This document shows, piece by piece, positions 1 through 8,279 of a stretch of DNA of 64,000 nt. Both the position numbers and the translations under genes were made by a program. The notes beneath the pieces are model-generated. The model did not search any database. It worked only from the letters and a program-made list of their open reading frames with translations, and was not told the origin of the DNA. Within the stretch, counting starts at the first letter, position 1. The number at the start of each line of letters is the position of its first letter. This DNA is from Hyphomicrobiales bacterium. GTDB taxonomy: Bacteria > Pseudomonadota > Alphaproteobacteria > Rhizobiales > Beijerinckiaceae. The stretch spans positions 62,001-126,000 of the forward strand of contig RXIY01000030.1 in NCBI GenBank assembly GCA_003963405.1, given 5' to 3'.

Positions 1-1069
1 CGAAGAGCCATTGTTTGAGCAGAAAGCCGGCGCTGAGCGCCTTGCTGTAATGTTCGTACAGGGCGGTATGCGTCATCCCCGCGCGCGGCAAGTCGCTTTT
101 CTTGAGACGCCGGAAGAAGGGAATGACGACTTCTTCAAAATTGCCGACCGTATATTTTCCGCCATGCCGGTCGGCGACGCGCTCCGCCACATTGGTGAAC
201 AGCAGCATAAGCGCCTTGAACAGCGCCGGATTTGCGATGTTATCGTCGATGCCGTGCAGCCCCAGTCCGTGGCGGCAGGCGCGCAGATAGGCGTTGAGCG
301 CGGCATAGACCTCCTCGGGCGGCGCGCCCACGAAGGCGCTCTTGATGGAGCGCAGGGCGGCGTTGAAGGTGACGCGCGAGATCATGCATTTCTTGCGCTC
401 GGCCGGGCTGAGCAGGCCCGCGAGCGCGCTGTCCTTGCGCGCGTGAAAGAGGTCGAAGACATTGTGGAGCAGCGCCTCCGTTTCCGTTTCGACCTCGGAA
501 AGACGGCGTATGTCGAGCAGCAGCTCGTTTGGAACGGGCCGCTGCTTGGTGTTGATGTCCATGAACAGGCGGCATTCCTGGGCCCGGGTGAGCCTGTTGT
601 AGATGACGACAGGCACGCTCACCGAGGATTTGGCGAGCCGGAACCCATAGATGCGATGCTGGCCGTCGATGATGAGAAAGGCCTTTCTGTCCTTGCGGAA
701 GGTAAGCGCGCCTTTGTCCTTGTCATAGGTCAGATGCGCCCGCGCCTGCGCGGACAGAACCACCGCTCCCGGCACGGTGCCGAAGCCCGCGTCGATATAG
801 CGGGCAATGGATTTGGCCCGGCGTTCGTCGAGCAGGCGCTGAAAGCCGTCGATCGGGTTTTCGATACGCGGCTCCACCATACAGGTCGCCGCCAGGAGGT
901 CGCTCGGAAGGACAAGCGAATAGAAACGATGCTTGCCCTGTGTGACGACGAGCCCCTTTTCGCAGATCGTCTCTACACTTGCGCCTGCCTCGCGGGCCGT
1001 GGAAAGGGCGGCGTCGTTCTCACGAAAGGGGGAGGAATCGGCGAGATCGCCCAGCGTGTCCCGATCCAT
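1..1069 (-). CDS. DGQHR-domain protein, C-terminus cut by window edge
   Basis: An open frame on the minus strand runs off the left edge with no stop in the window, giving about 356 visible codons. The motif DGQHRIYGF lies near residue 135, followed by NTKQRPV. This is the signature of the DGQHR family, which includes DndB of DNA phosphorothioation systems and ParB/sulfiredoxin-like relatives. I chose the ATG at 1067-1069 because a GAGG lies 9 bases upstream; an in-frame ATG five codons earlier (1082-1084) has no ribosome site. DGQHR proteins often sit in defence or DNA-modification islands, but the partner genes would be outside the window. Function beyond the domain is unknown. The gene is divergent from the DUF2093 gene. 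Confidence 0.75.
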   Translation of the reverse strand, partial: MDRDTLGDLADSSPFRENDAALSTAREAGASVETICEKGLVVTQGKHRFYSLVLPSDLLAATCMVEPRIENPIDGFQRLLDERRAKSIARYIDAGFGTVPGAVVLSAQARAHLTYDKDKGALTFRKDRKAFLIIDGQHRIYGFRLAKSSVSVPVVIYNRLTRAQECRLFMDINTKQRPVPNELLLDIRRLSEVETETEALLHNVFDLFHARKDSALAGLLSPAERKKCMISRVTFNAALRSIKSAFVGAPPEEVYAALNAYLRACRHGLGLHGIDDNIANPALFKALMLLFTNVAERVADRHGGKYTVGNFEEVVIPFFRRLKKSDLPRAGMTHTALYEHYSKALSAGFLLKQWLF

Positions 1070-1361
1070 GTCTGTGATCCTCATCGCAGCGCGAACTTGA
1101 CAGCGTTCGCGGAAGCTGACTCAGACGAATCAATCGGCACTCATGACAAGGCTAGGCGCGAAACAGCCATGAAACAAGAGTTTGGGCTTGAAAGCGCGGG
1201 CAGAGCCGCTTTTCAACCTTCCTTTGGACGCCGGACGGATGTAGATATGCGTCAAGGCGGCCCGGCGGGCTGGAGGCGTATCGCCCATGTGGTCGATCAT
1301 CAGGTCGCTTCGACGGCTGACGGGACAGCCGCTGACGCGGCGGCTCAACAGAAGATTTCGG

Positions 1362-1583
1362 ATGAACCGTTACGAACGCACCCCCCAACCGGCTGGCGAG
1401 GCCGAGGTCGAATATCTCGACGGCGAATATCGCGTTCGCAAACCGGGCGCCTATGTGCGCTGCGCGGTCACCGGCGAACCGATCCCGCTCGAGGACCTGC
1501 GCTACTGGAACGTCGATCTGCAGGAGCCGTACAGCGGCCCGCACGCCAAGCTGATGAAGCTCGGGCTCAAGAAACCCGACTGA
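1362..1583 (+). CDS. DUF2093 family small protein
   Basis: This 73-residue protein has the core RPGxxVRCAVTGxPI followed by LRYW, the hallmark of DUF2093, a short alphaproteobacterial family of unknown function. The start at 1362 is preceded by AGAAG. Its last 17 bases overlap the 3' end of lpxK on the other strand. In many Hyphomicrobiales this gene sits directly beside lpxK and waaA, as here, so it belongs to a conserved block. A role linked to lipid A is possible from position only. Confidence 0.85.
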   Translation: MNRYERTPQPAGEAEVEYLDGEYRVRKPGAYVRCAVTGEPIPLEDLRYWNVDLQEPYSGPHAKLMKLGLKKPD

Positions 1584-2565
1584 GCCGCGCCGCGGAGAGC
1601 CTTGCGGCGAGCGCCGCAGCCACGGCGTCGGCGTCGTCGAAGACGAGTCGCACAGGGAGGACGTCGACTTCCGTCGCGCCCTCGGGCAGGCGGACGACGT
1701 CTTTTTCCGTCGTGACGAGTCGCGCCTCGTGGCGGCGCGCCAGCGTGGCGAGGCGGTCCAGATCGCGCGCGCTGAAGCGATGGTGGTCCGGGAATGCGCG
1801 CCGGGCGACGAGTTCGGCGCCGACATTCTCGAGCGTGCGGAAGAATTTCTCCGGCCGGCCGATCCCGGCGAAGGCCACGACGCGCCGGCCGCTCCATGTC
1901 TGCGCGGCGGGCTGCGCGCGCAGCCTTGCCCGGAACGCCGGTTTTTCAGCCGTCGCCATGAGGGCTGCGGCGGCCGCGCCGTCGCCGATGACGATCAGCG
2001 CGTCGGCGGCTGCGAATTGGGCCGCGAGCGGCGCGCGCAGCGGCCCGGCGGGCGCGCAGCGGCCATTACCCGCGCCATAGTGCGAATCGACGACGAGGAA
2101 AGAGAAATCCGGCGCGATGCGCCGGCTGTGGAAGCCGTCGTCGAGGATCAGCGCGGTCGCGCCCATGTCCCGCGCGAGTTTGGCGCTCGCAGCCCGGTCC
2201 GCCCCGACGATGGTCAGCCCATGGCGCGCGAGCAGCAGCGCCTCGTCGCCCGTCCTGTCGGGACTGGCCGTCGCGTCGACGGCGAAGGGGCTCGCGCGGG
2301 CGTCGCGCCGCCCATAGCCGCGCGTCAGAAGAGCCGGGCGCTCTCCCTCTGCGACAAGCAGCCTCGCGAGCGCAATCGCCGTCGGCGTCTTGCCGTCGCC
2401 ACCCGCCGTCAGCCCGCCAACCACGATCGCAGGCAGGGCGGGGCGCGGCGATTCGCGTCGCAGCCGCCGTTGCGCAAGGGCGCCCGTGAGCGCGCCGAGC
2501 GGCGCCAGCAGACGCGCGGCCACGCCGTCGTCACGCCAGAAGGCGGGCGCGCGCGGCAGGCTCAT
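1567..2565 (-). CDS. lpxK: Tetraacyldisaccharide 4'-kinase
   Basis: LpxK phosphorylates the 4' position of the lipid A disaccharide at the inner membrane. The 332-residue product has the family's usual length. It opens with the amphipathic N-terminus (PAFWRDDGVAARLLAPLGAL), followed by the LpxK P-loop (GGLTAGGDGKTP, about residues 49-60), then RGYGRR and DDGFHSRRI, which are diagnostic. Its ATG overlaps the stop of waaA by four bases (ATGA), so the two genes are translationally coupled in the Kdo/lipid A block. Confidence 0.95.
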   Translation of the reverse strand: MSLPRAPAFWRDDGVAARLLAPLGALTGALAQRRLRRESPRPALPAIVVGGLTAGGDGKTPTAIALARLLVAEGERPALLTRGYGRRDARASPFAVDATASPDRTGDEALLLARHGLTIVGADRAASAKLARDMGATALILDDGFHSRRIAPDFSFLVVDSHYGAGNGRCAPAGPLRAPLAAQFAAADALIVIGDGAAAAALMATAEKPAFRARLRAQPAAQTWSGRRVVAFAGIGRPEKFFRTLENVGAELVARRAFPDHHRFSARDLDRLATLARRHEARLVTTEKDVVRLPEGATEVDVLPVRLVFDDADAVAAALAARLSAARLSRVS

Positions 2566-3839
2566 CGTCCCGCGATGGCGACCTGGGCGAGGAAGGGCTC
2601 CACGGCCGCGATGATGCCTCTCGCGGCGCCGCCGAGTTTCTCGACCGTCTCGGCGCCGGCGCGGCCCATGCGCCGCATCCGGGCCGGATCGGCGAGGAGA
2701 TAATGAACCGCCCGCGCCAGAGCCTCCGCGTCATTGACGCGCGCGGCCGCCTTGGCGGCGGCGAGTTCACCATAGACCTCGCTGAAATTGTCGACATGCG
2801 GTCCGAACAGAACGGCGCAGCCGAGCTTCGCGGGCTCGATCGGATTCTGCCCCCCGCCCGGCGTGAACGACTTGCCCATGAAGACGACGCCGGCGCTGCG
2901 GAAGACGAGGCCGAGTTCCCCAACCGTATCGGCCACATAGACGCCGATGTCGCGGCGAGGCTCGCCGTCGCGCGTGCGCAGGCCGACGGCCAGACCGCGC
3001 GCCGCCGCCAGTTCCGCGATCGCCGCGCCACGCTCGCGATGACGCGGGACGATGACGGTCAGAATCGAGGGGATCTTGCGGGCGACCTCGGCATGGGCGG
3101 CGAGGATGATCTCCTCCTCCCCGTCATGGGTCGAGACGGCGGCCCATACGGGGCGGGCGCCGACCGCGCCGCTGAATTCGGCCAGCCGGGCGGCGTCGGC
3201 CGGAGGCGGGGGCACGTCATATTTGAGATTGCCGGCGACGCGCACGCAGGGCGCGCCGAGCGCAATGAAGCGCGCCGCATTTTCGGAGTCCTGGGCCAGG
3301 CAAAGATCAATGGAGCCAAACAGCTTGCGGGCGGCGCCCGGCAGCCGCCGCCAGCGCTCCGCGGATTGGCGGGAGATGCGGGCGTTGGCGAGAACGAGGG
3401 CGATTCCGCGTCCGCGCAGCGCCGTCACCATATTCGGCCACAGCTCTGATTCCGCGAAAATGGCGATGTCCGGCCGCCAATAATCGAGGAACAGATCGAC
3501 GAATCCGGGGGCGTCGAGGGGAAGATATTGATGGACCGAGCCCGCGGGCAGCCTGGCCGCCAAAAGGCGCGCGGAGGAGACCGTGCCGCTGGTCACGAGC
3601 ACTTCCGCGCCGCGCTGGATGAAGCGCTCCACAAGCGGCAGCAGGGAGAGCGTCTCGCCGAGGCTCGCGCCATGCAGCCAGACGAGTCGGCCCGGCGGCC
3701 GCTCCCGGGAGGGAAGCCCCAGGCGCTCGTCCAGCCGGGCCGGGTCTTCCTTGCCCCGCGACGCGCGCCAGTTGAGCGCGGCGCCGGCAAGGGGCGTCAA
3801 GGCGATCGTCGCCAGTCGATAGAGCTTCAGAAGCGGCAT
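2562..3839 (-). CDS. waaA: 3-deoxy-D-manno-octulosonic acid (Kdo) transferase
   Basis: WaaA adds Kdo to lipid IVA. The 425-residue protein begins with a hydrophobic anchor, then has WLHGASLGE near residue 55 (the last Glu is the catalytic base in GT30 enzymes), FAESELWPN near residue 130, NARIS, and the C-terminal GGQNPIEPA sugar-nucleotide site. It lies between the DUF4170 gene upstream and lpxK downstream. Whether it adds one or two Kdo units cannot be read from the sequence. Confidence 0.95.
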   Translation of the reverse strand: MPLLKLYRLATIALTPLAGAALNWRASRGKEDPARLDERLGLPSRERPPGRLVWLHGASLGETLSLLPLVERFIQRGAEVLVTSGTVSSARLLAARLPAGSVHQYLPLDAPGFVDLFLDYWRPDIAIFAESELWPNMVTALRGRGIALVLANARISRQSAERWRRLPGAARKLFGSIDLCLAQDSENAARFIALGAPCVRVAGNLKYDVPPPPADAARLAEFSGAVGARPVWAAVSTHDGEEEIILAAHAEVARKIPSILTVIVPRHRERGAAIAELAAARGLAVGLRTRDGEPRRDIGVYVADTVGELGLVFRSAGVVFMGKSFTPGGGQNPIEPAKLGCAVLFGPHVDNFSEVYGELAAAKAAARVNDAEALARAVHYLLADPARMRRMGRAGAETVEKLGGAARGIIAAVEPFLAQVAIAGR

Positions 3840-3986
3840 GATCCCCGTGCTTTTGAACTGGCCGCGCCTTGCGTCAGGGCCTTGCGCGCCGGCGGGATGA
3901 GTGTTCTCTGCGCCCTCCCCGAAGGCCCCCTCTATTGCTCTTGAAAGCTGGCTTAATTTTGGAAGCGCCTGGCGGCCTGCCTGATA

Positions 3987-4241
3987 TCAGAGCTTGTCGT
4001 GATCCGGGTCCAGCAGCTTGTAGAGATGCACGACGAAATAGCGCATATGGGCATTGTCCACGGTCGACTGCGCCTTGGCTTTCCAGGCGGCGAGGGCGCT
4101 TTCGTTGTCGGGATAGATGCCGACGATGTCGAGCTTCGACGGGTCGCGGAAGGACACACCGTCGAGCGTCTCGAGCTCGCCGCCGAAGACGAGATGCAGC
4201 AACTGCTTTTCCTGTTTCGGGGGCGTCGCGTGCTTTGTCAT
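3987..4241 (-). CDS. DUF4170 family protein
   Basis: This 84-residue acidic and basic protein contains LHLVFGGELE, FRDPSKLDIVGIYPDNESA and the C-terminal HLYKLLDP, all typical of DUF4170. Its function is unknown, but in Hyphomicrobiales it nearly always lies between the cysQ-like phosphatase and waaA, as it does here. Its ATG overlaps the stop of the upstream phosphatase gene by four bases, so the two are coupled. Confidence 0.85.
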   Translation of the reverse strand: MTKHATPPKQEKQLLHLVFGGELETLDGVSFRDPSKLDIVGIYPDNESALAAWKAKAQSTVDNAHMRYFVVHLYKLLDPDHDKL

Positions 4242-5062
4242 GACCAGTTTATTCCTTTCGAAACGGTCCGGGCGATGGCGAGGGTTTCCTCGATGAGGGG
4301 CTTGGGCGCGGCGACCAGCATGCCGCGCTTCGACGAACTGCGATTGTAGGTGAGGGCGCCGCCCTCCACCTCCGCGAGCGCGACGCCGGCCTCGCAGAGA
4401 ATCACGTCGGCGGCGGCGATGTCCCAGTCCCGGGCGTTCGGCGAGGAGATGACGAGATCATGGCGGCCGGCGGCGATGTCGACGAGCCGGAGCGCAAGGG
4501 AGGGCGTGCGCGGCGCAAGCCCGATGTTCTGCGGCAGTTCGGAAAGGCGCGCGTGAAGCGGCCGCGGCGCGATCGCCAGCGCGCCGGAAAGCGATTCCCG
4601 CGCCGGCGGGTCGAGCCGCTCGCCGTTCAGAAAGGCCCCCAGCCCGCGCGCGGCCGTGAAGGTCTCCCCCCGCGCGGGGGCGTGGACGACGCCGGCCGTG
4701 GGTCGGCCGCTTTCGATGAGCGCGATGGAAACCGCCCAGCGTTCGTCGCCCTGCGTGAAGGCGTTGGTGCCGTCGATGGGGTCGACGATGACGATGCTCT
4801 CGCGCGACAGCCGCGCGTCGGTGTCGGCGGTCTCTTCCGAAAGCCAGCCGGCCTGGGGCGCAAGGCGGCGCATCCGCTCGAAAAGGAAGCGGTCGACGGC
4901 GAAATCCGCCTCCGTGACCGGCGAGCCGCCGCCCTTGTAGGAAATGGCCGCCGCCGTGCGCGCGCCGCGCCTGAAATAACCCATGGCGATGTCGCCGGCT
5001 TCGCGCGCGACATCCTCGAGGCGAGACAGGAAGGCGGAGAGATCGGATTCGGAAAGGGGCAT
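4238..5062 (-). CDS. Inositol monophosphatase family / 3'(2'),5'-bisphosphate nucleotidase-like
   Basis: The protein carries the metal-binding signature of the Li-sensitive phosphatase superfamily: EE (SEETAD), DPIDGTNAF, and WDIAAADVILCEAG near the C-terminus. Family members act on PAP/PAPS, inositol phosphate or fructose bisphosphate. The neighbours (DUF4170, waaA, lpxK) match the alphaproteobacterial CysQ-type locus. The frame opens further upstream at 5128, but the ATG at 5060-5062 (MPLSESDL) gives the usual family N-terminus and length (274 residues). The substrate is not certain. Confidence 0.85.
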   Translation of the reverse strand: MPLSESDLSAFLSRLEDVAREAGDIAMGYFRRGARTAAAISYKGGGSPVTEADFAVDRFLFERMRRLAPQAGWLSEETADTDARLSRESIVIVDPIDGTNAFTQGDERWAVSIALIESGRPTAGVVHAPARGETFTAARGLGAFLNGERLDPPARESLSGALAIAPRPLHARLSELPQNIGLAPRTPSLALRLVDIAAGRHDLVISSPNARDWDIAAADVILCEAGVALAEVEGGALTYNRSSSKRGMLVAAPKPLIEETLAIARTVSKGINWS

Positions 5063-5295
5063 TGCCTTGAAGCAGTAGGGGAGGCGTCGCGGCCTCGCAA
5101 GCCGGTCTAGGGAGCGAATTGCCGACAATTTGAACGATCCGGTTTGCCGCCGCTATACCGTGAGGCCGTAATCCTGCCGGAAAAGCAATGGTTTATGCCG
5201 GATTTACCGTCGTTTTTAGCAAATTCCGGCGCGCTCTCGGGCAAGAATTCGCCTCATCGGAAGCGTTCGAGCCTTTGGGCCGCGAGGAGGAAATC

Positions 5296-5820
5296 ATGTT
5301 CGAAGCCGGTCAAGCGATGAAAAGCGACGAAGCGTTTTTCGTGCAGCGCGACTGGCGGGCGGATGGCGGGGCGCGCCGTGTGCGGGTCACGCGCCGCGAT
5401 ATTCTCATCGCCCGACGCTTCAACGGGGTCGACATGAAGATCGCCGTGCCGGTGCCTGCCTATCGGGGCGTGCTGCTCGACGTGGCGGCGGGCGAGGCGG
5501 GCGCGCCCTGTTACCGTCTGCTGCTGGCGCATCGCGACCGCGACCTCGACGTGGTGCTCGGTGAGACAGGGGACAGCACGGCCGCCGCCGCCGACTGGAA
5601 ATATTGGGCCGCCTGGCTCGATCTGCCGCGCCTCGCCGCAGAGAACGGCGACTTTGCGGAGGTCGACGCCCCGGTTTGCGGAGCGGCCGCGCCGGGGCGG
5701 CGCGGCGGCTCCTCCGTTCGCCGGAGGCGCCCCCGTTTTCTCGCCCTTCGCCGGAGCGGGGACGCCCGCCGCTTGGCGGAGGTCTTCGCCGGCGAGCGCG
5801 AGATCATCTGTTACGAGTGA
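5296..5820 (+). CDS. DUF6101-like hypothetical protein
   Basis: This 174-residue soluble protein begins at an ATG preceded by a strong GAGGAGG at about 7 bases. The frame opens upstream at 5188, but that start has no comparable site. It has a central TRRDILIARRFNGVDMKIAVPV segment with alternating beta strands and ends in a basic patch (RRRRPRF) followed by GEREIICYE. The layout resembles the alphaproteobacterial DUF6101 family, which has no known function. It converges on the HdeA-like gene with an 8-base gap. Confidence 0.65.
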   Translation: MFEAGQAMKSDEAFFVQRDWRADGGARRVRVTRRDILIARRFNGVDMKIAVPVPAYRGVLLDVAAGEAGAPCYRLLLAHRDRDLDVVLGETGDSTAAAADWKYWAAWLDLPRLAAENGDFAEVDAPVCGAAAPGRRGGSSVRRRRPRFLALRRSGDARRLAEVFAGEREIICYE

Positions 5821-5828
5821 AGGAGCCT

Positions 5829-6155
5829 TTACAGCTTTTCCTTCACCTTCTTGGCTTCCGCCTCGACGGCGCGCCAGGCGTTCTTGACCTTCGTCATGAA
5901 GGAGCCGCTCGTCTCCTTCTTGCAATCGTCGATGACCATGGGAACCACCTTCTCGGTTCCCTCGATGTCGACGATCGAACCCGGCTTGCCGCTCTTGGCT
6001 TTGGCGGTCGCCCAGTAAATCACCTTCGGCTGGAAGTCCCCTTCCACGGCGAGAAATTCCTCGCAGCTCCAGTTGGAGACAGGCTTCTTGTCGTCCGCGA
6101 AGGCCGCCTGGGCGCAAAGGGCGGCCCCGGCGAGCGCGAGATAACGTAGCTTCAT
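5829..6155 (-). CDS. HdeA-like periplasmic acid-stress chaperone
   Basis: The 108-residue product has a Sec signal (MKLRYLALAGAALCAQAAFA, cut after AFA). The mature part matches HdeA: KKPVSNWSCEEFLAVE, the pair of Cys (SWSCEE-type and DDCKKE) that forms the disulfide, and a lysine-rich tail. HdeA is a small periplasmic chaperone that unfolds and binds client proteins at low pH. The ATG at 6153-6155 follows CAGGAG. A HdeD-family gene lies 1.4 kb away at 7557, echoing the hde pairing of enterobacteria. Confidence 0.8.
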   Translation of the reverse strand: MKLRYLALAGAALCAQAAFADDKKPVSNWSCEEFLAVEGDFQPKVIYWATAKAKSGKPGSIVDIEGTEKVVPMVIDDCKKETSGSFMTKVKNAWRAVEAEAKKVKEKL

Positions 6156-6305
6156 GAAAAAGCTCCTGAATGTTGATGGCCAGTGGCGGGCGCCCGCTCT
6201 GGCCCGTGAGCTGCAGGCGAAGCGCCTACCGCCGCAGAACTTTCTCGCTCCGATCGAGCCCCTTTTCAAAGCTTTTTCGGAGCGAAGGACAGTCGCCTCA
6301 GCCGA

Positions 6306-6809
6306 TCAATAGAAGGTCGTGCCGTAGGGCGCGTTCTGGCGCTGAAGGATGAGGCCGTTCACGAAGCCGGTCTGACCCTCGTAGCGCACCTTGCACCAGC
6401 CGTAGAGCCAGCCCTGGGAGCAATAGGCGACGTCGACCTGCGTTCCCGAGGGAATCACCGCCAGCGAGGGCCAGTTGGTTCCCGGCCCCTTGCGCAGATT
6501 GACGATGTCAGTGGTGACGATCGGCGCGACGATGACGTCGTTGGCGCCCGACGGCGCAAGCGCGCCGACCTGCACATAGCCCTTCACCTTCTTCCACTGG
6601 ACGGCGCACCAGCCGCCCCCCCATCCCGAGTAGCAGCCGGAGACATTGACATCGACGCCGGCGGGGATACGGGCGATGGTCGGCCACTGGATGCCGGGGC
6701 CGGACCGAACGGTCGCCGGACTGACCATGGAATGGGCGGCGGCCTCTCCGGCGCCGACGGCGAAAACCGCCGCGCAAGCGCCGACAAGAGTCAAAACTTT
6801 GTTCTTCAT
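6306..6809 (-). CDS. Secreted protein with two bacterial SH3 (SH3b) domains
   Basis: The 167-residue protein has a signal peptide (MKNKVLTLVGACAAVFAVGAGEAAA) and two tandem SH3_3-type repeats. The first has VRSGPGIQWPTIARIPAG and CYSGWGGGWCAVQW; the second has LRKGPGTNWPSLAVIPSG and CSQGWLYGWCKVRY. Each repeat has a Cys pair around GW.GGWC, suggesting disulfides in the periplasm. Such domains usually bind cell-wall peptide. The ATG at 6807-6809 follows AGGGAC. The gene is divergent from the winged-helix regulator at 6982. Confidence 0.85.
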   Translation of the reverse strand: MKNKVLTLVGACAAVFAVGAGEAAAHSMVSPATVRSGPGIQWPTIARIPAGVDVNVSGCYSGWGGGWCAVQWKKVKGYVQVGALAPSGANDVIVAPIVTTDIVNLRKGPGTNWPSLAVIPSGTQVDVAYCSQGWLYGWCKVRYEGQTGFVNGLILQRQNAPYGTTFY

Positions 6810-6981
6810 GACGTTTCTGTCCCTGTAACGGCGTTTCTCAGCCGATGCGGCGGGATAGGAGCACAGGCCCGCAAACTTGGCCACTCGCTTGGTGGCCATT
6901 TTGAGCAGTCTCCGCCTTGACGCTGTGAACTTGCCTTGTTCCCTGACGGTTATAAGCTCGGCCGGAAATGCAGGATCGCTG

Positions 6982-7389
6982 ATGCAACTTACACGCGAAA
7001 AATACCGGCTCATTCAGTATCACTTCGTGCAATTCTTCGCCGAGCATCTGTCTGACGCCTCGAAAGCCTTCGACGGGGATCTTCAGGAGATGCTGGTGCT
7101 GGCCGTCATTGGCCAGGTGGCTTTACAGGCCGACGGGCAGGGCCGAGGGAATGCGTCGATCAGCGCCTCCCGCCTCTCCGACGTGACCGGCGTTCCGCGG
7201 CAGACCGTGCGCAGAAAGCTGGAGTCGCTCAAGGACCGGGGATGGATCGAGAAGGTCGAGGACGCCGGGTGGCGTCTGCTCGTCGAGCAGGACCAGGCCG
7301 CGCCGGCGCAGATCGATCTTCTCGAGCTCGACGCCAGAGGCATGGAGCGCATCATCAAACTCGTCAGAACGCTCGGCCCGTATGTTTGA
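6982..7389 (+). CDS. Winged-helix DNA-binding regulator (MarR/IclR-type fold)
   Basis: The 135-residue protein has an N-terminal helical segment with FDGDLQEMLVLAVIGQVAL, then a clear winged helix: SISASRLSDVTGVPRQTVRR as helix-turn-helix and RGWIEKVEDAGWRLL as the wing. The effector is unknown. A clear paralogue lies at 58802-59260 in this window, sharing the FDGDL/LDGDL core and the same recognition helix. The gene is divergent from the SH3 protein and could regulate it. Confidence 0.8.
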   Translation: MQLTREKYRLIQYHFVQFFAEHLSDASKAFDGDLQEMLVLAVIGQVALQADGQGRGNASISASRLSDVTGVPRQTVRRKLESLKDRGWIEKVEDAGWRLLVEQDQAAPAQIDLLELDARGMERIIKLVRTLGPYV

Positions 7390-7556
7390 CCGCCGCCGCC
7401 CGAACCTGCGCGGGAAGCGCGAAAATTCACGGGCGGGGCGAAGGCTCAAAACGAGCAGGGTCTGCGTTGACTTTGTTCCCGGCTTCCGTCGTTAGCCTTC
7501 ATCACCCGCATCGCACGGGCAGAGACGAGAGCACTGCAAACCCAGGGAGTCCCCTT

Positions 7557-8117
7557 GTGACTTTGAACGATTTTACCTTGTCGCTTCCGGACCACGAAAC
7601 GCTCAAGAAGAATTGGGGATGGACGGTCGCGTTCGGCGCGCTGCTCGCCATCGCCGGCGGCTTCGCGTTGAGCACCGTCGTGCTGACGACCGCCGCGACC
7701 GTTCTCTTTGTGGGCTTCGCGATGATCATCGGCGGCTTCGCGGAAGTCTTGCACGGTTTCGCCATGCGCAGCTGGAAGCATTTCTTCTGGATGCTCGTCA
7801 TGGGCGGCTTTTATATTCTGGCTGGCGCGCTCGTCGTCCGTAATCCGATGCTCGCGGCGAGCTTCCTCACCTTGCTGATCGGGGCGAGCCTCATGGCCTC
7901 CGGCATCGTGCGCACCTATGTCTCGGTGCAATTGCCGAGCGGCGGCGCGAAGGGCTTTCTGATCTTCTCCTCGATCCTCACGCTTGTCGTCGGCACGCTG
8001 ATCATCGCGCAGTGGCCGAGCTCCAGCCTCTGGGTGATCGGAACCTTCCTCGGCGCCGATCTCTTCTTCTCCGGCATGGGCTGGGTCGGTCTCGGCCTCG
8101 CCATGCGCAAGGCTTGA
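7557..8117 (+). CDS. HdeD family (DUF308) membrane protein
   Basis: The 186-residue integral membrane protein has about six transmembrane segments arranged as the DUF308 repeat. Examples are TVLFVGFAMIIGGFAEVLHG, FILAG-type YILAGALVVRNP, and LWVIGTFLGADLFFSGMGW. HdeD family proteins are linked to acid resistance at high cell density in Escherichia coli. The start is a GTG at 7557 preceded by AGGGAG; the frame reads much further upstream, but that part lies inside the regulator gene in another frame. A strong hairpin follows the gene. Confidence 0.85.
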   Translation: MTLNDFTLSLPDHETLKKNWGWTVAFGALLAIAGGFALSTVVLTTAATVLFVGFAMIIGGFAEVLHGFAMRSWKHFFWMLVMGGFYILAGALVVRNPMLAASFLTLLIGASLMASGIVRTYVSVQLPSGGAKGFLIFSSILTLVVGTLIIAQWPSSSLWVIGTFLGADLFFSGMGWVGLGLAMRKA

Positions 8118-8134
8118 CGGGCGCATGTCGTTCA

Positions 8135-8175
8135 CGCGCCGGCTTCGCGACGCCGGCGCGCCTTTCCTTTCATTT
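8135..8175 (+). terminator. Rho-independent terminator after the HdeD gene
   Basis: A perfect 9-base-pair stem (CGCGCCGGC / GCCGGCGCG, 8135-8143 with 8152-8160) is followed by the pyrimidine-rich run CCTTTCCTTTCATTT. It lies 18 bases after the HdeD stop codon. Confidence 0.75.
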
Positions 8176-8279
8176 GCAAGACACATTCAGCCATGAGACA
8201 GCGCCTTCGGCCCGGACGCAAAGGCGGCGGCAAGAACGACGCCGGCAAAAAGGGCGGCGCCATTCTGCGCCCCTGGACG

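Noticed and set aside
11..2080. A 689-codon open frame on the plus strand
   Set aside because: It lies opposite the DGQHR gene and lpxK and has Arg/Ala-rich, motif-free content. It is a shadow caused by high GC in codon position three.
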